From CAJBLF01 sp964542965 (GTDB lineage: Bacteria > Patescibacteriota > Gracilibacteria > Absconditabacterales > Absconditicoccaceae): 23,844 nucleotides of DNA. Within the stretch, counting starts at the first letter, position 1; every line of letters starts with the position of its first letter. This document shows, piece by piece, positions 1 through 9,585 of the stretch. Position numbers and translations under genes: made by a program. The stretch lies in NCBI GenBank assembly GCA_964542965.1, contig CAZIVH010000014.1, positions 1 through 23,844 of the forward strand, given 5' to 3'. The notes beneath the pieces are model-generated. The model saw only the letters and a program-made list of their open reading frames with translations. It did no database searches and was not told the DNA's origin.

Positions 1-515
1 CTCCAGTGTTTGTTTCTCCATTCTGGCGAAGCATACTCGATACCTACACGCGGCGCTGTTTGAATATTTCATACAGTGATTCCACTCTCCTCTATCCACA
101 ACCCCATCTTCTTATCAGCTTTTTTGCCATTGAACTTTTTCGTTATTCACAGTCTTTTCGTCAACTTCCCCGGTCCGTTCAATTCCTTGTCCCTAATCCC
201 TTGTCCCATATCCTTAAGTCATCTAATCAAAATCGCCGAAGGATGCTTTCCAGGACCTGTAACGATATTGAGCATATAATACATGCCGTAAATCATATAC
301 ACATACCAACAACCTGGATGATCGAACATCGGTGCATTGCGTTCCGTCTTGCCGTGCCTCGCATGGCATGCTTCATCATCCTGCCCATCATATGCTTCTA
401 CTTCAGTAATGATATATTTTTTGTCGCCGATCACGAGAAATTTTCCGAGAAGGTCCTTACAGACGCTCACCGGATCACGATCGAAGAAAGAGGTTCAGAG
501 TATTTTGGTTTTCAT
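1..515 (-). CDS. mpg: 3-methyladenine DNA glycosylase (AAG/MPG family), 3' end cut by the window edge
   Basis: Base-excision repair glycosylase that removes alkylated purines. Read with UGA as glycine, 171 residues are visible. The E-V-E-A-Y motif (about 38-42), which holds the catalytic Glu, is followed by D-x-A-C-H-A-R and R-N-x-x-M-F, then Y-V-Y-M-I-Y-G-M-Y-Y, then N-G-P-G-K-L-T-K-x-L-G-I (113-124) and R-V-G-I-E-Y-A near the end. Only a few C-terminal residues should lie outside. The ATG at 515 gives the usual N-terminus (FFDRDP, then KDLLGK); the GTG at 470 would remove part of it. Residue 7 and several later glycines are UGA. Residues about 102-112 come from a two-word DNA repeat (183-222) in a loop that is variable in the family. 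There is no Shine-Dalgarno; the promoter places the transcript start at or next to the ATG. Family confidence is high. Confidence 0.93.
183..222. repeat. GGGACAAGG two-word repeat, in frame in mpg
   Basis: On the minus strand GGGACAAGG occurs twice, separated by GATTA. It encodes part of D-M-G-Q-G-I-R-D-K-E-L, in a loop that varies between family members, directly before N-G-P-G-K. Confidence 0.65.
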
Positions 516-521
516 AGAAGT

Positions 522-549
522 ATAATAGAAAACAAAAAAAAATTTACAA
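522..549 (-). promoter_or_regulatory. Promoter giving a leaderless mpg transcript
   Basis: On the minus strand TTGTAA (544-549) and TATTAT (522-527) are 16 nt apart. Only 6 nt separate the -10 box from the ATG, so transcription would begin at the A of the start codon. Inferred from consensus only. Confidence 0.4.
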
Positions 550-746
550 CACTAAAAAAAATTATTATAAGATCAGCTATACTACAACGCCGAATGCTCG
601 CCACGAGATAGGAATTAGAATGGAGATGAAACTGTTGACATGAACGAGTCCGGAATGGGCCCCTGCTTGCAGGGTTGGAGGCGAGACGTAGGTCGTGCAT
701 ATATGAAGCATTCATCCAGAGTATAGCATCCGGCTTGATCTTTTTG

Positions 747-776
747 CTTACTTTTTCTATCAAGAGAAAAAGTAAG
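747..776. repeat. Perfect 12-bp inverted repeat, 6-nt loop
   Basis: CTTACTTTTTCT (747-758) pairs perfectly with AGAAAAAGTAAG (765-776) around ATCAAG. T-runs flank it on the left and A-runs on the right. It lies more than 200 nt from either neighbouring gene, upstream of both, so it is not an obvious terminator for either. It may be a repeat-element hairpin. Confidence 0.7.
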
Positions 777-864
777 TCCTAGCGAAGCGTCAAAAAAATA
801 AAATGGTTGTTTTTGAGGGACAAATTTTTATGCTTACACCACTGTTTTTACTTCACGATGGACT

Positions 865-1773
865 ATGATCGTAGGAAACCAAGAGAATAGAGAAACACTC
901 AAAAAATACATCGATATGGTGTTTGCGGGAGATTCCAAAGCTCCTCATTTTATCATTGTTTCATGACCGCAACATATAGGGAAATCTACGATAATACACG
1001 AGATACTGAAAGAAAAGATGGGAAATTATTTTGTCACGGATGTTCTCCAAATCAAGGATTTTTCCGAACAATTGGAAAAAAAGCATAACCTCAAAATAGA
1101 GATAAAACCCACATCAGAAACAACAAAAACATTGATCAAGGAATATAATTACGAAGATCTTTGAGTCAGGGAAATAAATACGCGACTCCAGCAATCCGCT
1201 ATAGGCAAATACAAGATCGTATTCATAGAAAATATGGAAAGGATGAATTCATCGGCAGCAAACGCGTTTTTGAAAACATGCGAAGAACCGCTTCCCAAAA
1301 GGCTTATCATAGCAACCACAGCAAACCATCTGCAGCTTTTGGAGACTATTCTTTCCAGAGCGCTCACCGTCAAATTCAACGAATTGAATAACAAAGAATT
1401 AGTGGAACGAATGAATGAAAACAACATGTTCAGTAACGAAGAGCTCAGACAATTGGTGACAAACATGGCTATGGGGAAACCCGGTATTGCACAGCGCATC
1501 TATGATCTCACACAAGAAGACGAAACATTGCAAACGCTATTGATCGATCTTATACGCAATCTTTCTACAGGGAAAAATAAGTTCAAGACGCACGATGCAT
1601 TGAAAAAAATATACAAATATGGGATTCTGGAAGCATTCATCGACGGACGAATCGCCTACTGCATCAATAATGGAATAGAGAAAAAAGGGCAAAGACGGCT
1701 CAAGACAAAAAAGCTTATGAAGACAAACATCAACATAGAAAACCTCCTCCTCTACTGATTGTTAGACAATTAA
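865..1773 (+). CDS. holB: DNA polymerase III delta'-type clamp-loader subunit (AAA+)
   Basis: 302 residues. The P-loop GPQHIGKST sits at 34-42, and its first glycine is UGA. The segment VFIENMERMNSSAANAFLKT (from about 119) is the Walker B/sensor block of clamp-loader ATPases ('AANALLKTLEEP' in relatives), followed by sensor-1-like IIATTANH and an S-R-A tripeptide where most delta' and gamma proteins have S-R-C. There is no zinc-binding Cys cluster. A standard-code reading stops at 962 and again at 1162. The UGA at 1756-1758 is followed by four codons and TAA. ATG 865 is the first in-frame start; upstream ATGs at 803 and 830 are out of frame. UPF0489 follows 1 nt after the stop, so translation is probably coupled. 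It could be a gamma/tau paralogue, but the short length and lack of C-terminal domains favour delta'. Confidence 0.85.
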
Positions 1774-1774
1774 T

Positions 1775-2500
1775 ATGTATACGATCTGAACACATATAAC
1801 ACAACCTGTAGGAAACAACGAATTTTCTTACCAAGAAAGAATCGCTCTTTGATCCGAAGCGAAAATTTTCATTACCGATCTCATCCAATGAACGATAGCG
1901 GATCTCGAAGAAGGGTCAGAGATAGTTTTTGAAGAAGTAGAAAATAATCAGTTGAAAAGTTGCACCGGACTAAAACATTTCGTGCAAACAACATATAGAT
2001 GAATACCGACATACATCTTTGACAATCACAATCACGCATTATTTTTTCGATACCGGCACGCAAAACAATTTGAAAATAGGGAAGATACAAAACCATTTAT
2101 CGTAATTCACATCGATCAACACGCAGACATCAAAGAGAACAAAAATAGTTTCAAAGCAGCATACGCTTTGCCGCAAGAAGCCTTCGGATTCGCCAATTAC
2201 GCATGCAATGTAGGCAATTTCCTCACCTCTGCAAAAGATGCAGGAATTATAGATGATATTATCCAAATCAGAAGCGAACATGCATTACATACTATGGGAA
2301 AATTGGATTTTCAGAAGTACAATTATATCCTCGATATCGATGTAGATTTTTGGGAAGGAAAAACCACTCAAGAGATGGAATCGGATTTTGAAATCATAAG
2401 AAAATTAACAGACAACGTCTGCCTTATCACCATAGCGACCTCTCCCTATTTCATGGATCAGCAACAAGCGATCAGTATCATCAAGAACATGCTGATATAA
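1775..2500 (+). CDS. UPF0489 family protein (ureohydrolase-like, related to peptide arginases)
   Basis: 241 residues, four UGA glycines (5, 26, 39, 76). Three motifs define the family: D-N-H-N-H-A (83-88), H-I-D-Q-H-A-D (112-118) and L-D-I-D-V-D-F-W (186-193). The D-x-H-x-D and D-x-D-x-D patterns match the two metal-ligand motifs of arginase/agmatinase folds, so a two-metal hydrolase is likely. Characterised UPF0489 members include enzymes that convert arginine to ornithine inside ribosomally made peptides. No precursor peptide or RiPP gene is visible here, so the substrate is unknown. The start ATG lies directly after the holB stop (TAATATG), indicating one transcript. The last 96 nt overlap, antisense, the code-25 extension of the minus-strand gene that follows. 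Confidence 0.75.
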
Positions 2501-2524
2501 AAAAAGCCCCGGAAATCCGAGGCT
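2498..2524 (-). terminator. Intrinsic terminator of the small gene downstream of guaB1
   Basis: The arms AGCCTCGG and CCGGGGCT (2505-2524, one mismatch) enclose a 4-nt loop and are followed on the minus strand by seven T. The + strand lacks a T-tract after the hairpin, so it serves minus transcription. It begins 6 nt after the UGA at 2531-2533. Confidence 0.75.
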
Positions 2525-2530
2525 AAGATA

Positions 2531-2992
2531 TCAATACTGATAATTTTCAAAACTTTCATGTAAAGGCGGAAGAAATAATTTTTCTTTTTCCAATTCAGCG
2601 TAAATTTCAATATTCTGTTTTGAGCGGACAAGTGAAGAAAAAATCCTTTTCGGTGTATAATAACAATCTTTGGGCAGATTTCCAACACCGAACCTCAAGA
2701 CCAATTTTGCCTTAAGATCCAAAACATCATATCCAATGAATCCCAAATACCCTGATTGAGGCATTATGAGATAGAAATCCGTACGGATAATATCCAGAAC
2801 TTTTTTAAAATCCTCAGGATCGATACGATATTTAGTAAAAGTACTATCTTTCTGGCGTACCGGACCTCCGGAAATATTGGGGTACGATTCGGTTTCATTC
2901 CATCTTACCGTTTTTTTTGCGATAGAACGTAAAAAGGCAAGATTTTGTTTTGCTTGCTGCTGAGCAGCGATTTTGGTTGTTTTGTTTTTCAT
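2531..2992 (-). CDS. Uncharacterised 153-residue basic protein; ends at UGA, or at 2405 under strict code 25
   Basis: No family recognised. The N-terminus is basic and Q/K/A-rich (MKNKTTKIAAQQQAKQ), followed by a mixed alpha/beta-like body with G-Y-L-G-F-I-G-Y-D near the middle; no membrane segment or signal peptide. ATG 2992 is 20 nt after the guaB1 TAA (3013-3015), with an A-rich leader. An earlier ATG at 3043 would overlap the guaB1 tail and is less likely. All seven glycines use GGN, and the only nearby stop is UGA at 2531, six nt before a terminator hairpin. With UGA as glycine the frame stays open through the hairpin and T-tract to TAA at 2405, overlapping the UPF0489 gene. The end therefore cannot be settled from sequence. 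Confidence 0.6.
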   Translation of the reverse strand: MKNKTTKIAAQQQAKQNLAFLRSIAKKTVRWNETESYPNISGGPVRQKDSTFTKYRIDPEDFKKVLDIIRTDFYLIMPQSGYLGFIGYDVLDLKAKLVLRFGVGNLPKDCYYTPKRIFSSLVRSKQNIEIYAELEKEKLFLPPLHESFENYQY

Positions 2993-3012
2993 ATATGTAG
3001 GTTGTGTTTTGC

Positions 3013-4455
3013 TTATTTTCTCACTTTCCCATGAGGTGTTCATTCAGTAAACCCAGCTATCGTCTGTACTCAAACAACAGCCTTATCCGTAAGTTCTTGT
3101 AGAGTATTCGCACCGACATAGGTCATAGCGGAACGAAGTCCCGTCATGAATTCGTCGACAACATCTCCCACGGATTCCATTCATGGTCTAATATATATTT
3201 TGGAGCTTGATATTCATTCACGGAACATTTGCTTTTGTGCCAATTGGAATTTAGAGACATTCTGATTTCTTCCTACGACAGCTTTCCTGGATGCCATACC
3301 ATAATTCTCTTTGTACATCAAACCGTCTTGATCGTATTTGATATCACCCACTGATTCCAAAACACCTGCAAACATGGTTCACCACATAACATGATTTGCG
3401 CCAGCAGCCAATGCGAGGATCATATCTCTCGGAGACTTGATACCGCCGTCAGCCCAAACAAATCATCAAAGTTTTTTAGCTTCTTGAGCACACTTATAGA
3501 CAGCAGTGAATTGCGGTCTGCCTACTCAGGTCTTCATTCTCGTCGTACACATCGCACCAGGTCAAATACCTACTTTGACACCATTCGCTCCAGCTTCAAG
3601 CAATGCTCTCGTAGCTTCGGCAGTGATGACATTGCCAGCGATCACCGTAGCTTCATTACCGAATTGTTGTCTGAACTTTTTCACCGTATCTATCATAGAT
3701 TTTTGATATCCATGCGCAGTATCGATGACAAAGATCCTGATACCGAGTTCATACAAAGGTCCGACCTTTTCATCAAAAGAATTGACTCACACCGCAACAG
3801 CGACGTCAAGCCTGCCTTGAGCATCCAACGTAGGTTTATATAATCCTCATCTGACAGCATTTTTTTTGGTAAGGATTCATTTCAACATTCATTGATCGTC
3901 TACGATCGGCAAAGATGAGATTCCTTTTTCATCCATAAGATTGAATGCCTCCTCATGAGAGATCCCTATTTTTCCGGTAATCAACTGTCCTCTACGGATA
4001 TCTCCCAAGAGACTGAATTGATCCAAGCCTTCCAAATCCTGAGGTTTGAAGATAGATATTGCTTTCCCTTGATTGTCAATCATGATGACGCAATTGTGCG
4101 CTCTCTTGTGAATGATACCCAACGCATCTCTGATAGTATTGGCAGCAGTGACGGTAATAGGCGTATCATAATGGATGTCAGCGGATTTGATGAACGTGAT
4201 GATTCTCTTCAATGTTTCCAAATCCATATCCTGAGGAAGAACTGCTAATCCTCCATAACGTGCCAATGTCTCCGCAAGCCTTTTTCCTGAGACAGCATTC
4301 ATATTGGAAGTAACTATAGGGATATGTGTTCCAAACGAAACGGTAGGTGTGACATCCATTTCCAATCTGGATTTTCCATCGAAATAATTTTGGAACAAAA
4401 ACACATCTTCATAGGTAAGCTCTTCATGCTCATACAATGGATTATTGAATTTCAT
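3013..4455 (-). CDS. guaB1: GuaB1-type IMPDH-related protein, probable GMP reductase with CBS domains
   Basis: 480 residues in the IMPDH/GMPR barrel family. N-terminal LTYEDVFLFQNYF leads into PIVTSNMNAVSGKRLAETLA; a CBS pair follows (about 95-210, including HKRAHNCVIMID); then DTAHG, AGNV and the catalytic loop GIGPGAMCTTRMKTGVGRPQ with Cys303. The text after the loop (VWADGG, LALAAGANHVM, YKENYGMAS, EGISSS, AVVGVQ) follows the actinobacterial GuaB1 subfamily, which converts GMP to IMP in mycobacteria, more closely than classical GuaB. About 13 glycines, all in the C-terminal part, are UGA. AGGAAG precedes ATG 4455 at Shine-Dalgarno distance. It sits divergent from dCMP deaminase, a nucleotide-salvage pair. 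The reductase assignment is inferred from subfamily likeness. Confidence 0.88.
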
Positions 4456-4545
4456 AAGGAATCTTCCTAACAAAAATAAATATTTCTGAAACCATACTAT
4501 CATTTTTCCTCGATTTTACAATATATATTACTATCAAAAAACCAT

Positions 4546-4574
4546 TTGACATATTATAGACAAAAAAATATAGT
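4546..4574 (+). promoter_or_regulatory. Consensus sigma70-type promoter of the dCMP deaminase gene
   Basis: TTGACA (4546-4551), a 17-nt spacer and TATAGT (4569-4574), leaving a leader of roughly 25-30 nt before ATG 4608. It lies in the 152-nt divergent gap shared with guaB1. Confidence 0.65.
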
Positions 4575-4607
4575 ACAAAGAATATTTTACCTTTTACTCT
4601 CCGTAAA

Positions 4608-5099
4608 ATGAATGAAGAAAAATACATCCGTCCAACCTGGGACGAATACTTTATGGAAGTAGCGAGAACAGTAGCAAAGAGAGCAACCTGTGACAGAGGC
4701 AGAAGCGGGTGTGTAATAGCAAAAAACAAACAGATTGTCTGTACATGATATGTAGGTTCACCTCCAGGATTACCGCATTGCGATGAGATCGGCCATCAAT
4801 TCAAACAGACCACTCACGAAGATGGTAAAGTAACCAATCATTGTGTCAGGACCGTGCATGCAGAACAGAACGCTATCTGTCAGGCTGCAAAAATCGGAGT
4901 CTCTGTAGACGGTGCAACCTTGTATTGTAAAATGACACCATGCAGAACCTGTGCCATGCTGATCATCAGTTCAGGAATCAAAAAAGTTGTCTGTGAAAAA
5001 AAATATCACGCTGGTGCGGAATCAGAAGCAATGTTCAAAGAAGCAGGCATACAATTAGAATACTTCGACGACAGTATCGAACAATACGAAAAGCAATAA
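4608..5099 (+). CDS. dCMP deaminase (zinc cytidine/deoxycytidylate deaminase family)
   Basis: 163 residues, full length for the family. It deaminates dCMP to dUMP, feeding thymidylate synthesis. Typical start RPTWDEYFMEVARTVAKR, then CDR and C-V-I-A, the G-Y-V-G-S-P-P-G-L-P-H-C-D substrate block (first Gly is UGA), the zinc/catalytic H84-A-E86, and P-C-R-T-C with Cys112 and Cys115. The ATG at 4608 gives the canonical N-terminus; without UGA reading only residues 83-163 would be seen. Also similar to ComEB-type proteins, which are the same family. Single-gene transcript: own promoter upstream, bidirectional terminator downstream. Confidence 0.93.
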
Positions 5100-5110
5100 T
5101 ACAACATACA

Positions 5111-5150
5111 AAAAAAGACGGATTAATGCTATCTATTCCGTCTTTTTTTT
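5111..5150. terminator. Bidirectional intrinsic terminator between convergent genes
   Basis: AAAAAAGACGGA (5111-5122) pairs with TCCGTCTTTTTT (5137-5148) around a 14-nt loop. An A-run on one side and a T-run on the other let it terminate both the deaminase and the PKD gene. Confidence 0.85.
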
Positions 5151-5154
5151 ATCA

Positions 5155-8100
5155 TTACGTAGTTGATCACTCAGGAGGAATCTCTTCGTTTTCTTTTTCT
5201 TGGTTCATCTTGGCTCTCACAGCAAAAACGATGACAAGAATAACGAAAACACCAACAAGTATTCCAAGGATGATAAGGATGATTTTCCGTCGCTTGGTTG
5301 ATCATCCCGCATTGGCTGCTGCTATGGAAGTATCAACCGGTTTGATTTCATTATCAGGACAAGCATCACTCGCTATGGAATAAAATGCAAGGATTTTGCA
5401 CATATTTGGCATGATGATAGTCTGCATATCAAGAGGGTCTACTTGATTATTTTGCACTTCAGCTCACTCAGCGGCAAGATTCTTTTTGATGAGATTGATG
5501 ATATCTTGCAATACATCCTTCCTCTTGTCTTGTTGCGTAGCATTCGCTTCAGTCGTATCAGAGACGACGGATTCGAATTCCTTGAAGAGTCACTCGACAT
5601 CGACCGCGAGGTTTGAAGGTAAAATAGAAAGTATTTCCGCCTTCGCTAATTGATATTCATTGCCACCTCATGCAGCTGCAACCGACTTATCCGTAAGTTG
5701 GGTAAAGATATTCTCAAGTTGGATTTTCTGTTCATCAGTAAGCTTGATATCATGGGTTTCATAATAATCCTTGACAGAAACAACATTGGATTTGGTATCT
5801 ATCTGATCGATCAATCAATCCCTCAAGCCGACCATAAGCGTTCTGAAATCAGCCATTTCACCTGTTGTAGAACCGATATCTTGCAACGAATTGATGAACG
5901 TATTTATGGACTGATAGACAAGCGTCATCTCTGGATCAAGATTAGCCTCGAAATCCAAGAACGAAACGGTGAAGTCCTTGGAAACGGAAGTCGTATCAGG
6001 TTTGGTGTAGTATATTCTTCCTACGACAGATTCATATTTCGGTTCATAGGTCTTGAGGTAGAGATCATTGCACAAGAAATCCTTATCATTCTCTTTGACG
6101 GCGTCATTATCGCTATCAAAGGCTATATCAGTATCCACATAACACGTACCTTTGGAATTATCGTACTTGATATACATCAGGATAGCATTGTTGAGATTCT
6201 TGCCGACAAAGAAATCTATATTGCCGTTGGTGATAGAAACAGCAGGTATGGAAAGGATATGGAAATCTCCTGCGTTAGCCGTACCTGTAGTCATAGTGAG
6301 CGTCCGTTTTTTGCTCGCAGCATTGGCGAAATTATCTGTAACGTCCATAGAGATGAAATACTTCTGATATGCAGGATACGTAAAGACAAATGCATCTCCC
6401 GTCGTAACGACATATCATGAATCTTTCTTGCAGTCAGTCATACTGAAACAAATATTCTTGTTGACAATGCTGCCTAAACTTACATCTCTGAAAATCGCCA
6501 TCTTATCGAACGTATCAGACAAGAGCATAGGTTTGAGACCGTTCTTTACAACAATAGTGCCTCACACGCCGACACCTTTGTATCCTCTGTATAATACCGC
6601 AGCTCTTGGCCTGTATCAGAATTCATTCGGTTCGGTATATACATGAGTGACACGATCTGATTTTGTCGTAAGATCCCAAGTCCCATCCCCATCAAAATCA
6701 TATTGAAGAGTCCTTTCTGCGACGAAATCAGGCCTATCTGAAATGATTTTTGAGACAACATCGAACGTGACCTCATCCCCGATTTCCGCACTAGCGACAT
6801 CGGATTTCAAAGTGACCAAAGGGATATCTGGTCTGCTGACATCAGGAGGGAAAAACACCAACGGTCCGTTTCCTATGATATCTGTATTATCTTGAGTTCC
6901 TTCATCATTATCATACATACTGACAGCGAACATAAATTCTCCAGGCACTCTAGGAAGCGAGAAAAACGCATAATTGATATTCCCTGGAGTGATCTTTGTC
7001 TCCAATGGCCTGCTTGGATCGTCCTTGTAATAATAATATCGCTTGTAGTAAGAGATGAATCCATCAGAATCGACAGGATTGATAGCTTGCACCTTTACGA
7101 TAAGCGGATCGAACGTATCATTAAAGATATCTTTGGTATTGTTTTCATTGAATCCGACCCCGATCTCATTTCCATATTGAGGAAAGAACAATACAAGATT
7201 ATCGAGCTTTGGCAAAGCATTCACTACCTTGAAATAGATCCTGACTTTGTGGCTCTTGGAGATACTAGTATCTTCTGCAGTAAGATCGATATAGGAACAT
7301 CCCAGATCAGCAAATTTATATTTGAAATTATTTTGTTTATATATTTCGCTATTTTGAGGCTGAAAGAAGAACTGAAGAGCGTTTTTCTCTCATTTTGTAT
7401 TCACAGAAAGCGAAGGATCTACGGTGAAATCAGCATATCTGTCTATCCTATATGCAGAGATCATACCGCTTCCTCATTCAGCGTCAGGACATTCGTCGCT
7501 TTGTGTCTGAATATTATTGAATTTGTCCAATATAGTGAATCATGCTACAGGATACGTCTTTTCTCAGACAAACACGTTTTTGCTCACTTCGTTTTCCATG
7601 CCATCGCCTCCACTGACTTTCAGAACAACCTTGTACACGCCTGCTTTGACATAGGTATGGGATATCTTATCGGTCTGAATGGTTCTCGTGTCCTTATCAG
7701 CAAAATCCCATTGATAATTGACGATAGGCTGATTTGATTTGACAACGAAATTCATAGGATTGCCCCATGGCGTAGCGATAGGTACAGCAAATATCTCAGG
7801 TCTAAGCGTAGAAACGACTTCTATCTCTTTTTCCATCTCAGCTATCTTGCCGTAATCATCTCTCACGGTAAGCTTGATAGTGTGCTTCCCTACAGCATTG
7901 AATTGGACTCTGACTTTTTCGTTATTGTTTTCCGAATTGACGATTTTTGTAGTCGCAGCATCGGAGAACGATCGTTCATAGGTAAGATTATCATACCCAT
8001 TAGTCTTGTCCAGATCGGAACTTACCGAAGCATCAAGAATGAATTCAGATGGATATTTCCAAGTGTTTCCTGGAGTGATGGTAAATTGAGGAATAGGATC

Positions 8101-9399
8101 GGTCGATTCCGCATAGACGGAAAGCGAATCAGAATTTGTCTGTCAAAGTTCATCTTCTACAGTCAATTTGACGGTATATACTCAAGGTTTTTTGAATTGT
8201 TGTTTGAGCGATTTGCCTTGGAATGTTTCCAATCTATCTCCATTTTCATCGAAAATCTCTCGAGTATAAAGCTTTAATTTGGAAACGATGGAATAGGAAG
8301 GAGTGGAATCGAATGCAAACGTCATAGAGGTATTTCATTGTTCAGGATTCTGTTTGACAATAGCAACCGGATCAGAGACTATGATATAAAATGTTTCAGT
8401 TATCTTGTTGGATTCGTTATCCGTAGTAGAAAGATCAAGCCTATATTCGCCCTGTCCAGGAAAAACCACTCTCATCACGCCGGGTTTGCCATCACCATCT
8501 TTGGTATAAGAGAAACCATCCTTGGAACTTATGGATCGATTATGGGTGATGATTTGTCTTCATCACATAGGCAAGGTAGCAGAACCATCAAAGATAATTC
8601 CTCTCTCAGCTTCTTGGACGCCTATTTTTATCTTGGTGTTCTTCATCAATTTCTGTCCGTTGGCATATGCTACGATATTAGCGGTTTTTGGAGTGACATC
8701 GATAGAGATGTTTTTTTCTCCATCGAAGATGCCGTTGCTCGCCTTATTTGAGCTTCTGACAGTAAGATGCACTTGATAATTTCATGCTTCAGAGAATGTG
8801 GTACTAACGACAGGTCATACGCCGATAGTGGTATCGTTTCCGTTGGTATCTCTATAATACCGATAGAAATTTTTGCTCGGAATGGTGTCATTGGATGGAT
8901 CGACACTCGCTCTTGCATCAAAAGTCACCGTCAACGGAGCAGGTCCTCATTGAGGAGAGACTTTGGCGTTAGCGACAACGGTATATTTCGAGTTGACCTT
9001 TTTTACGATATCGCCGAAAGGTTTGTAACAATTGGTCATAAAGGAAGCAAGCTTACTCTGATAATCTATGCTGGTATAGTTCGCCAATCATTGCGTGATA
9101 TCCAAACATTGCTGATAGGTGACCTTGAAAGCATAATCCTGAGGGAATTTAGGGAACACTATCTGAAAGCTTGCATTGAGTTCGGAAAACTTAGTTTGAG
9201 GGATCTGGCTTCCTATCTTGCTTGCTGCATCTATTTCGACAAAGATTCAGAGGATCTTATTATAATCCGCCTGGATTTCGTAATTAGCCATATAGTCGTT
9301 AGGGATGCTCGCACTGATCTTGCTGATGAAGAAAACAGCTCCGAGAGCGAAAATCATCAACACGAATTTTGATATAGTTCTAGAGAGCAATGATCTCAT
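5155..9399 (-). CDS. Giant PKD-domain surface protein with N- and C-terminal membrane segments
   Basis: 1414 residues once UGA is glycine; otherwise it breaks into about a dozen fragments. A hydrophobic segment near 11-30 (FVLMIFALGAVFFISKISA) looks like a signal or anchor. The body carries several PKD/Ig-like modules: about 140-235 (P-A-P-L-T-V-T-F-D-A-R, closing with A-G-N-Y-Q-V-H-L-T-V), two more closing with P-G-V-Y-T-V-K-L-T-V and G-K-H-T-I-K-L-T-V, one with W-D-F ... H-T-Y-V-K-A-G-V-Y-K-V, and a later one with Y-D-F-D-G-D-G-T-W-D, a calcium-loop-like stretch. A helical-looking region precedes a C-terminal membrane helix (about 1373-1394) flanked by KRRK and a short acidic cytoplasmic tail. 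Probably a cell-surface adhesin or scaffold held in the membrane; ligand unknown. It is divergent from an exported FKBP lipoprotein, a possible folding helper. No catalytic domain seen. Confidence 0.85.
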
Positions 9400-9526
9400 G
9401 AAAATAGGTAAGTGCTAAATGCAATTGAACGGAACAAATTCGGAAAACAAAGCCAAAAAATGGCATACTCGTCACTTATAGTTATTTTCACCGCATTTGC
9501 AAAAAAAAATGCAGACGAAATAGGGT

Positions 9527-9554
9527 TTGAAAAGAGAGAAGAAATACGTACATT
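9527..9554 (+). promoter_or_regulatory. Possible promoter of the FKBP-Nudix operon
   Basis: TTGAAA (9527-9532), 16-nt spacer, TACATT (9549-9554), about 31 nt before ATG 9586. The match to consensus is moderate; an upstream A/T-rich inverted repeat (9494-9512) is also present. Confidence 0.35.
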
Positions 9555-9585
9555 AGGACCACTTTTATCCTTTAGCCAAAGGATC

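Larger units (their letters stand above)
516..864. other. Intergenic region between divergent mpg and holB, rich in palindromes
   Basis: No gene is supported here. It holds the mpg promoter, a CCTGC-TT-GCAGG palindrome (661-672), the 12-bp hairpin at 747-776, and A-rich DNA before holB. A minus-strand frame (512-763) is open but shows no recognisable family, has odd composition, and runs across both palindromes. The look is of a dispersed non-coding repeat rather than a gene. A 14-codon open frame starting at ATG 830 overlaps the holB start. Confidence 0.5.

Noticed and set aside
512..763. Minus-strand open frame upstream of mpg
   Set aside because: No family, crosses two palindromes, and its 3' end overlaps the mpg start; better explained as non-coding repeat sequence.
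830..874. 14-codon open frame overlapping the holB start
   Set aside because: Could be a leader peptide, but there is no ribosome-binding site or attenuator hairpin to support it.
3391..4248. + strand open frames across guaB1
   Set aside because: Shadows of a gene with clear catalytic and CBS motifs on the other strand.
5650..9372. Long + strand open frames antisense to the PKD gene (for example 5650-6420, 6892-7737, 8767-9372)
   Set aside because: They mirror the coding strand, show no family motifs and are rich in unlikely Ile/Arg/Ser runs. The minus strand has continuous domain structure from 9399 to 5155.
9412..9585. N-terminal extension of the FKBP gene to 9412
   Set aside because: It would bury the lipoprotein signal; AAAGGA and ATG 9586 give a standard signal peptide.
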